DNA of 64,000 nucleotides, from contig JAJXWH010000015.1 in assembly GCA_021781745.1 (NCBI GenBank), positions 1 to 64,000 of the forward strand, written 5' to 3'. The DNA is from Bacillota bacterium (GTDB lineage: Bacteria > Bacillota > Clostridia > Clostridiales > Clostridiaceae). The notes beneath the pieces are model-generated. The model was given only the letters and a program-made list of their open reading frames with translations, made no database searches and was not told where the DNA came from. Below are positions 58,087 through 64,000 of the stretch, one piece after another. Each line of letters starts with the position of its first letter. Position 1 is the stretch's first letter. The position numbers and the translations under genes are program-made.

Positions 58087-59433
58087 TTAGTTATATTTCT
58101 TTTCTATCAATTCAGCTAAATTATGCGCCATTTTATCAATTTCTGCCTGGTCTTCACCTTCAAGCATTACTCTAACTAGTGGTTCTGTTCCAGATGGTCT
58201 TATTAGAACTCTTCCAACACCATTTAACGCATCTTCTATCTTCTTTATTTCATCTTGTATTTCAGCATCAGTTAGGTATAAATCTTTTTTATCATTTGGC
58301 ACTGTTGCATTAGCCAATACTTGTGGTAACTCCTTCATTATTGTACATAACTCTGATAGAGGAGTTTCCTTTTTCTTAACGATATTGGCAATTTGAAGTG
58401 CTGTAACTAAACCGTCACCAGTTGAGTTATAATCTAAAAATATAACATGTCCTGATTGTTCTCCACCTAAAACATATTTATCTTTGATCATTTCTTCTAA
58501 AACATATCTATCACCAACACTGGTTTTTACAAGATTAATTCCTTCTTTTTTGCTGCATATATCCAAACCAAGGTTACTCATTACTGTTACGACTAATGTA
58601 TCATCCTTTAGCTTCCCAAGTTCCTTTAAGTGCTTTGCACATAGCATTAAAATAAAATCACCATTTATTAAATTACCCTTTTCATTAACTGCTAAGCATC
58701 TATCTGCATCCCCATCAAAGGCAAATCCTAAATCACATCCTTTTTTAACTACATATTCCATTAGCTCTTCTGGATGTGTTGAACCACAATTTTCATTTAT
58801 ATTTGTTCCATCTGGATTATCATTAATTACAAATACATCCGCACCTAATTCTCTAAATGCCTTTACTGATGACTTATATGCTGCTCCATTTGCACAATCT
58901 AAAGCTATTTTTAATCCCTTTAAATTATAAGGTATTGTATTCTTAGCAAATTCTATATAATCATCTAAAGCTGAAACTTCAATTGTTTCTCTTCCTAAAT
59001 CTGTACCAATTGGGCTTGGCACTCCTTCAAAATTACTTTCAATAACGCTTTGAATCTCATCTTCTAATTCATCCGAAAGCTTGTACCCTTTGTCGTTAAA
59101 GAACTTTATACCATTATATTCTACTGGATTATGTGATGCTGAAATCATAACACCTGCATCAGCACCGTACTTTCTTGTTAAATATGCAACGGCTGGTGTA
59201 GGTACAACTCCTAATACTACAGCTTCAGCTCCAACTGATAATATTCCTGATATTAATGCCGATTCCAACATATCTCCTGATATTCTTGTGTCTTTTGCAA
59301 CCAATATCTTGGGTTTATGAGCTCCTTCTGTTAATACATATGCTCCTGCTCTTCCAAGATTATATGCTGTTATTGCTGTCAATTCTGTATTTGCAACTCC
59401 TCTAACGCCATCAGTTCCAAACATTCTACTCAT
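58087..59433 (-). CDS. glmM: Phosphoglucosamine mutase
   Basis: 448-aa enzyme converting glucosamine-6-P to glucosamine-1-P, the step after GlmS on the way to UDP-GlcNAc. [12 protein letters not shown] is the GlmM opening. The phosphoserine is in [15 protein letters not shown] (about residue 100), the Mg site is DGDADR, the sugar loop is GGEQSGH, and the phosphate-binding loop is [12 protein letters not shown] near the end. Length is normal. GTGAGGT precedes the ATG. It is a single gene with its own terminator, not linked to glmS here. Confidence 0.97.
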   Translation of the reverse strand: MSRMFGTDGVRGVANTELTAITAYNLGRAGAYVLTEGAHKPKILVAKDTRISGDMLESALISGILSVGAEAVVLGVVPTPAVAYLTRKYGADAGVMISASHNPVEYNGIKFFNDKGYKLSDELEDEIQSVIESNFEGVPSPIGTDLGRETIEVSALDDYIEFAKNTIPYNLKGLKIALDCANGAAYKSSVKAFRELGADVFVINDNPDGTNINENCGSTHPEELMEYVVKKGCDLGFAFDGDADRCLAVNEKGNLINGDFILMLCAKHLKELGKLKDDTLVVTVMSNLGLDICSKKEGINLVKTSVGDRYVLEEMIKDKYVLGGEQSGHVIFLDYNSTGDGLVTALQIANIVKKKETPLSELCTIMKELPQVLANATVPNDKKDLYLTDAEIQDEIKKIEDALNGVGRVLIRPSGTEPLVRVMLEGEDQAEIDKMAHNLAELIEKKYN

Positions 59434-59646
59434 AATTTTACCTCACTTTTTTATTCAATATATATAGCTATTTCCTTATACTATAATATTTTTAGCTACT
59501 AGTAAAAGTCACTATTATTTATGACCTTTCCGTATTTACCACCTTAAATAGTATAATGCTTTTGAATGCTATTTACAATCTCCTCTTTTTATTAAAATCA
59601 GCTATTTTTATACATCAGTTAAGTATATTAAAATTTTTATCCTAAA

Positions 59647-59955
59647 TTACTTTATTTCCTCATCCTTTAACCTATCCAGCACCAAATTATATCCATCGCT
59701 TCCATAATTTAGACATCTATTAACTCTGCTTATAGTAGCTGTACTTGCACCTGTTATTTCAGCTATTTCTGAATAAGTCTTTTTATATTTAAGCAGCTTA
59801 GCCACATGTATTCTTTGAGCTAAGGCTTTTACTTCGTTTATAGTTGCCACATCTTCAAAAAATTTATAACATTCATCTATATCTTTAAGTTCTAAAATTG
59901 CTTTAAAAAATAAATCTAATTCCTTACTTTTGATTTTTGACTCTAAAGAACTCAT
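59647..59955 (-). CDS. YerC/YecD-family TrpR-related protein
   Basis: 102-aa all-helical DNA-binding protein of the TrpR-like YerC/YecD group. The helix-turn-helix is TYSEIAEITGASTATISRVN (about residues 60-79), preceded by ATINEVKALAQRIHVAKLL. Members are widespread in Firmicutes; a ligand and target genes are not established. GTGAGGTGG precedes the ATG. It stands alone between glmM and the AIM24-family gene. Confidence 0.85.
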   Translation of the reverse strand: MSSLESKIKSKELDLFFKAILELKDIDECYKFFEDVATINEVKALAQRIHVAKLLKYKKTYSEIAEITGASTATISRVNRCLNYGSDGYNLVLDRLKDEEIK

Positions 59956-60072
59956 TTTACCACCTCACTGTATAATTATTTACCTTTAATTATACCCATC
60001 TGCAGCTCACTTTACAACTTTAATATATGAAAGCATCAATTTTAAATTAACAGGCTATATAATTCAAATGTA

Positions 60073-60107
60073 CAGTAGATAGTTTTGTTATAAAAAATTA
60101 TCTACTG
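60073..60107. repeat. Stem-loop upstream of the TrpR-like gene
   Basis: CAGTAGATA and TATCTACTG are exact 9-bp arms with a 17-base loop, between the structured repeat R2 and the TrpR-like gene. On the plus strand CCC follows, so it is not a typical terminator. The gap 59956-60125 holds no gene. Confidence 0.4.
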
Positions 60108-60125
60108 CCCTAATGTGATTATATT

Positions 60126-60286
60126 AGGCACAATCAAAAAAATAACAAGTCCATTTGCAAGCCTATTTTCCATCATACTGCGTCAGCAAATTGCCCTAAT
60201 AGGCCCGCTATGAGGGCAACTTGCTTCCTTGCCTGATGAAAAATATCCATGGCAACTTTGGACTTGTTATTTATTTTCATGTGCCT
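60126..60286 (-). ncRNA. Structured repeat element, copy R2 (161 bp)
   Basis: Ends AGGCACA/TGTGCCT with extended terminal pairing (AATAACAAGTCC with GGACTTGTTATT). Internal stem ATTTTCCATCA/TGATGAAAAAT (10 of 11 pairs) and an inner stem CAAATTGCCCT/AGGGCAACTTG (one mismatch) carry the loop AATAGGCCCGCTATG. It shares layout and loop with R1. It starts 4 bases past the stop of the AIM24-family gene, and its outer hairpin could also end that transcript. Mobile or dispersed nature is inferred from copy number. Confidence 0.75.
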
Positions 60287-60290
60287 TAAA

Positions 60291-61127
60291 TTAAACATCT
60301 TCAGCATCCATTTCGTATTGAGGTTTTATTATTTGGCTTATTCCTCTTATTCTCAAATCTTTATATACGCTTTTTGTCGGCATAAGCCACACTTCGCCTG
60401 TTCCTCTATATACATTAACCATACCTTCTCCGCTAACTGCTGTACCAATAATGGATTTAGAAGATTTCTCAACTGAAAACTCAATATTTCCTGTTCTTAA
60501 AATAGCTAAGTTTCCATCTACCTTCAATGTATCATTAATTAATATACATTTGAAAATTTCAGTCTCTGGAACTGGAACCTTTAGAACAACTATCCCGTTT
60601 CCTTCTATCCTAGTTTGATATAAACCTTCATTGCCTAAAAACGCTGAAGATACATTCTTTTGCATGGCTGCATTAATTTCGATGCCTTCCTCACATGCGC
60701 AAAACATATTATCACTTACTATTATCTCATCATCCTCTAGCTCTACTAGTGCAAAATGGCCAAAAGATGGTTCTAAAAATATTTCTCCAGTTCCACTGTA
60801 CGTAGGTTTAAACGCAGTTTCCCCTGTCAACTTACTTGATATTATTTTTTTACCAAATCCTATTAAGCCACCTTGCTTACTCTTTATTTCTATATTACCC
60901 TTCATATAGCTTAAAGAGCCAGGTTCTAGTTTTACTGAACTATCCTCTAATATTATTCTAACTTGCTTTAGTTTTATACCACTTTCTTTCATTATGTTAA
61001 GTCCCAAAGCAGTTTGAACATCAGTTGCTCCATCCAAATTCTCATATTCTAATATTTGAAATCTAGATTCACATGCCATTTCCGATAACATACTTAATTT
61101 GTTACTAAATTTTAATGAACTTCTCAT
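60291..61127 (-). CDS. AIM24-family protein
   Basis: 278-aa protein of the AIM24/TIGR00266-related superfamily, a double-stranded beta-helix fold made of repeated strands. Typical pieces are VKLEPGSLSYMKGNIEIKS, TGETAFKPTYSGTGEIFLEP, FGHFALVELEDDEI and GTGEVWLMPTKSVY. In yeast the family is mitochondrial; in bacteria the function is unknown, with a possible role in membrane or stress physiology. No signal peptide is present. CAGGAGT precedes the ATG. The gene ends next to repeat R2. Confidence 0.85.
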   Translation of the reverse strand: MRSSLKFSNKLSMLSEMACESRFQILEYENLDGATDVQTALGLNIMKESGIKLKQVRIILEDSSVKLEPGSLSYMKGNIEIKSKQGGLIGFGKKIISSKLTGETAFKPTYSGTGEIFLEPSFGHFALVELEDDEIIVSDNMFCACEEGIEINAAMQKNVSSAFLGNEGLYQTRIEGNGIVVLKVPVPETEIFKCILINDTLKVDGNLAILRTGNIEFSVEKSSKSIIGTAVSGEGMVNVYRGTGEVWLMPTKSVYKDLRIRGISQIIKPQYEMDAEDV

Positions 61128-61167
61128 AAATTACTCCTGTCTTATAATAATTGTTATATATCTTAAA

Positions 61168-61989
61168 TTACTTATTTAGATTTAATTCTTCTAGTAATGT
61201 AAATATCCTCTTATTAAGTACTGGATGCATAAGATATGGTGCAATTTCATTTAAAGGTTTTAATACGAACTCCCTTTCATGCATCCTTGGATGTGGAAGA
61301 ACTACTTTTTCATCAGAAGAGACTACTGAATCATACATAATAATATCTAAATCAATTGTTCTAGGTCCCCATTTTATTGTTCTTTCCCTATTTAATTCTT
61401 CTTCAATTTTAAGAAGTAACTCCATAAGCTCTTCTGCCTCTAATGTTGTCTCTATTTCAATAACTGCATTTACAAAGTCTTCTTGTTCTAAGTATCCCCA
61501 TGGTTTTGTTATTATAAACGATGATTGTTTTTTCAAATCTATATTCTTTTCTTTTGATATTTTATTTATTGCAGCTTCTAAATATCTTTCTTTGTCTCCC
61601 ATGTTGGAACCTAATCCTATATATGCTTTATGCCTTCTTCTCTCAATCATTATTTCTACAGTATCCAAATGCTTTTTAATTGGCGCCCAAGGCTTTTTCA
61701 AGAATACCTTAACACCACTTATAATCTTATACTCATTAAGAATAAAATCTGCTAAGTTTAAAGTTACTGTTTCTATAAGATCATAGTTTTGCCTATTAAA
61801 TTCTTCTTCTACTTTTTCGCACAATTCACCGTAGTGCACTGATTTTGTTAAATCTCCAGTCTTACCAGCCAGCTTTAAATCTAATTCTAATTCAAAGGAT
61901 AATATAAACTTTTGACCTAACTTTTTCTCTTCTTCAAAAACTCCATGAAAACCAAATAACTCTAAATCTTTTATATACATTTTATCCAA
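61168..61989 (-). CDS. folBK: Bifunctional dihydroneopterin aldolase / HPPK
   Basis: 273-aa fusion doing two consecutive steps of folate synthesis. Residues 1-118 are FolB (YIKDLELFGFHGVFEEEKKL, active-site region with the conserved Tyr replaced in the usual FGFHGV context; lysine in KKPWAPI). Residues 120-273 are FolK, 6-hydroxymethyl-dihydropterin pyrophosphokinase (YIGLGSNMGDKERYL, RTIKWGPRTIDLDI and HPRMHEREFVLKPL). The start is taken as TTG 61989, giving MDKMYIKDLE as in relatives; ATG 61980 is possible, and neither has a strong ribosome site. It follows folP by 12 bases in the same operon. Confidence 0.93.
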   Translation of the reverse strand: MDKMYIKDLELFGFHGVFEEEKKLGQKFILSFELELDLKLAGKTGDLTKSVHYGELCEKVEEEFNRQNYDLIETVTLNLADFILNEYKIISGVKVFLKKPWAPIKKHLDTVEIMIERRRHKAYIGLGSNMGDKERYLEAAINKISKEKNIDLKKQSSFIITKPWGYLEQEDFVNAVIEIETTLEAEELMELLLKIEEELNRERTIKWGPRTIDLDIIMYDSVVSSDEKVVLPHPRMHEREFVLKPLNEIAPYLMHPVLNKRIFTLLEELNLNK

Positions 61990-62001
61990 AATTCATCCAT
62001 C

Positions 62002-62811
62002 CTATCTTCTTACAATTGCATCAGTCATTTTTGCAGCTCGTGAATTTTCGAGCACATCATGAACTCTTACAAAATCACAGGAATCTTTCATTATACCTAT
62101 AACTGTAGTAGCTACTGTTCCCTCTACTCTTTCTTCTACAGGTAAATTTAAAGTTAATCCTATCATAGATTTTCTAGAGGTTCCTAGTAGTATTGGGTAG
62201 CCTAACTCTTTAAGCTTTTCTAGATTATTCATAGTTTCCAAATTCTGCTCATAAGTCTTTCCAAACCCTATACCTGGATCTAATATTATATTCTCATCCT
62301 TAACTCCAGCATACTTAGCAATTTTTATGCTTTCTTTTAAGTCTTCTAATATCTCCTCAATTAAATTTTTATAATCTGTATTATCTCTATTATGCATTAA
62401 ACAGCAAGGTACGCTATATTTTGCGGCGACCTTTGCTATATCTTTTTCCTTTTTAAATCCCCATATATCATTAATAAGGTCTGCTCCAGCTTCTATTGCT
62501 TTTTCAGCTACTCTTGCCTTATAAGTATCTATAGATACTGGAATATTAAAATTTTCCTTTATAGCCTTTATTATTGGTACAACTCGGCTAATCTCCTCTT
62601 CATCACTCACTATTGTGTAGCCTGGTCTTGTAGACTCCCCGCCTACATCTATTATATCAGCTCCATCATTTATCATTTTTCTTACATGCTGCATTGCAAT
62701 ATCTATATCATTAAATTTTCCTCCATCTGAAAAAGAATCAGGGGTGAAATTTAATATCCCCATAATATATGTTTTTTCTCCAATTCTAAATTCAGCATTT
62801 CCTATTTTCAT
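62002..62811 (-). CDS. folP: Dihydropteroate synthase
   Basis: 269-aa TIM-barrel enzyme that joins p-aminobenzoate to dihydropterin pyrophosphate, the sulfonamide target. Signatures: MGILNFTPDSFSDGGKF, IDVGGESTRPGYT, INDIWGFKKE, LDPGIGFGKTYEQNLE and LLGTSRKSMIG. All substrate loops look intact. AGGAGG lies about 12 bases before the ATG. It sits between the HD-domain gene (15 bases upstream) and folBK (12 bases downstream), so the three form one unit. Confidence 0.96.
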   Translation of the reverse strand: MKIGNAEFRIGEKTYIMGILNFTPDSFSDGGKFNDIDIAMQHVRKMINDGADIIDVGGESTRPGYTIVSDEEEISRVVPIIKAIKENFNIPVSIDTYKARVAEKAIEAGADLINDIWGFKKEKDIAKVAAKYSVPCCLMHNRDNTDYKNLIEEILEDLKESIKIAKYAGVKDENIILDPGIGFGKTYEQNLETMNNLEKLKELGYPILLGTSRKSMIGLTLNLPVEERVEGTVATTVIGIMKDSCDFVRVHDVLENSRAAKMTDAIVRR

Positions 62812-62826
62812 CTTATTTAAAGCCTC

Positions 62827-63300
62827 CTAATAATATATTTTCAAATTCTTCTTTTCATCGCTCCAATTACAGTCATCTTTAGATTTACAAGCAATACACA
62901 ATCTAGAAAGCTTATCTGCTCTATATATGAGTAATGAGAATCCCTCACTTTTTTTATCCCTGTGTCCCAATATGCCTTGTTTTATAGATTCTACTTCTTC
63001 CTCATTAAATTCATAATCTATTAAAATATCTTTTGCAATTTCCCATGAAGCTATTTCATGAGGCATACCATTTTCATATTGATAAGACTTTCCTATATCA
63101 TGTAAAATTGCAGTCGCATATATAATTTCTTTCTCAAAGCCTAAATTTTCTTCTAAATTTATTGATTGGGCAATTCTTGCTACATCTAAAAAATGTTTCA
63201 AATTATGTTTACAATACTTTCTACCCTTTTCAAACTTCTTGTTCCTTTTTAAATAATACATATATCTTTCGTCATTTAAAATGCAATTAAATCTATCCAT
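62827..63300 (-). CDS. HD-domain phosphohydrolase in the folate operon
   Basis: 157-aa protein with the HD metal-binding pattern: HNLKHFLDVARIA, then ILHDIGK at about residue 80, and a later histidine in GILGHRDKKS. A C-terminal cysteine cluster (RLCIACKSKDDCNW) is notable and could bind metal. The start is ATG 63300, with GGGG six bases upstream. Such HD proteins are often found next to folP in clostridia; a role in dephosphorylating a pterin or nucleotide is possible but not shown. Confidence 0.82.
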   Translation of the reverse strand: MDRFNCILNDERYMYYLKRNKKFEKGRKYCKHNLKHFLDVARIAQSINLEENLGFEKEIIYATAILHDIGKSYQYENGMPHEIASWEIAKDILIDYEFNEEEVESIKQGILGHRDKKSEGFSLLIYRADKLSRLCIACKSKDDCNWSDEKKNLKIYY

Positions 63301-63383
63301 AACATACCCCAACTATATTTACTATTTACTAAGTATCATCATGATTATTTTATTATTATATCATTTATTTTTAAATAAAAAAT

Positions 63384-63420
63384 AACACTTAGAAATAATT
63401 AAAAATAATTTCTAAGTGTT
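63384..63420 (-). terminator. buk terminator
   Basis: On the minus strand AACACTTAGAAAT and ATTTCTAAGTGTT form a 13-bp stem followed by ATTTTTT, 13 bases past the buk stop codon. It separates buk from the folate genes. Confidence 0.85.
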
Positions 63421-63432
63421 ACCCCTTACTTA

Positions 63433-64000
63433 TTAATAAACTTTAGCTTGTTCTTCCCCATCAAGCACTCTAATAGCACCTTGAGCTAAAGCAAGTAATT
63501 CATCTTCTCCTGGATAAACTGTAACTGGAGCTATCCATTCTACTTTTGCTTTTAGGTCTGGAACAAGAGTTGGTGAATATGCAATTCCTCCAGTAAAGAT
63601 AATTTGATCTACTTTACCTTCTAGCACTACTGACATTTCCCCAATTGATTTTGCAATTTGATAAACAAATGCTTTATATATTGCTCCGCATTCTTTATCT
63701 CCTGCTTCCATATTGTCAATAACACCTTTTACATCATTTGTGTTTAGGTATCCAACAAATCCGCCTTTTCCTACAACCTTACCATATACTTCTGCTTCGC
63801 TATATTTTCCACTAAAGCACATTTTAATTAAATCACCAATTGGAACTGATCCAGCTCTTTCTGGCGAAAATGGTCCATCTCCATCTAAAGCGTTGTTTAC
63901 ATCTACAACTTTTCCATGGTTATGAGCTCCAACAGAAACACCACCACCCATATGTACAACTACAAGGTTTAGGTTTTCGTATCCCTCTCCACTTTCTTTA
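63433..64000 (-). CDS. buk: Butyrate kinase, C-terminal part (continues beyond the window)
   Basis: Partial: about 189 C-terminal residues; the gene runs off the right edge. It makes butyrate and ATP from butyryl-phosphate, the energy-yielding end of butyrate fermentation. It belongs to the ASKHA kinase fold: [20 protein letters not shown] is the phosphate/adenosine motif, followed by [14 protein letters not shown], the [12 protein letters not shown] loop and the C-terminal [14 protein letters not shown]. The latter pattern and the ...LALAEGA-type ending distinguish it from acetate kinase. A phosphotransbutyrylase gene is expected just outside the window. Confidence 0.95.
   Translation of the reverse strand, partial: KESGEGYENLNLVVVHMGGGVSVGAHNHGKVVDVNNALDGDGPFSPERAGSVPIGDLIKMCFSGKYSEAEVYGKVVGKGGFVGYLNTNDVKGVIDNMEAGDKECGAIYKAFVYQIAKSIGEMSVVLEGKVDQIIFTGGIAYSPTLVPDLKAKVEWIAPVTVYPGEDELLALAQGAIRVLDGEEQAKVY

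Overview
The window is A+T-rich chromosomal DNA from a solventogenic Clostridium of the C. beijerinckii type. Evidence: a bifunctional aldehyde/alcohol dehydrogenase (adhE), butyrate kinase at the right edge, an AGGAGG-type ribosome binding site before almost every gene, a glmS ribozyme, an S-box (SAM-I) riboswitch and a T-box leader. The species assignment is inferred from gene content and protein resemblance; no rRNA or tRNA gene was seen. Nearly all genes lie on the minus strand. The exceptions are a merR-MFS pair, a marR gene and one gene fragment.

Regions. (1) 1-8.9 kb is accessory DNA: a HAD hydrolase, an AAA-ATPase/PD-(D/E)XK protein, acetyltransferases, a pyrE-like gene, a Nudix hydrolase, a YdeI-like protein, and at least four broken genes (two GNAT genes, an HxlR regulator and a radical-SAM protein joined head to head by a deletion) plus a probable ANT(6) remnant. 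(2) 9.0-10.9 kb: a MerR regulator and an MFS exporter, each preceded by the same 16-bp palindrome. (3) 11.4-13.0 kb: a protein with seven propeller-like repeats and no assigned function. (4) 13.3-15.6 kb: glmS with its ribozyme, whose P1 region carries a tandem palindromic repeat. (5) 15.8-24.8 kb: the mannitol PTS locus (mtlA, mtlR, mtlF, mtlD), with adhE and a small coiled-coil gene lying between mtlA and mtlR. (6) 24.8-31.5 kb: an RND-type efflux operon including a TolC-like gene, with a divergent marR. (7) 31.7-34.3 kb: two trans-sulfuration enzymes behind an S-box riboswitch. (8) 34.4-41.0 kb: a MacAB-like ABC exporter, a CapA-like protein and a chemoreceptor. (9) 41.4-47.9 kb: a maltodextrin ABC importer, malQ and a LacI-type regulator, with three matching operator-like boxes. 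(10) 48.2-57.2 kb: a branched-chain amino acid operon (ilvN-cimA-leuC-leuD-leuB-ilvB-ilvC) behind a T-box leader. It uses citramalate synthase rather than an obvious leuA, which points to isoleucine from pyruvate. (11) 57.4-64.0 kb: glmM, a TrpR-like regulator, an AIM24-family protein, a folate block (folBK, folP, HD protein) and the end of buk.

The most unusual signal is a structured repeat family. Two copies of about 160 bp (56759-56918 and 60126-60286) are 74% identical over 130 gap-free positions, and six base pairs change on both sides so that pairing is kept. All four mismatches in the two main helices become G-U pairs if the RNA is read from the minus strand, the strand of the neighbouring genes. 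A third site (20144-20170) is exactly the two ends of the second copy joined together. This looks like a mobile or dispersed structured RNA element.
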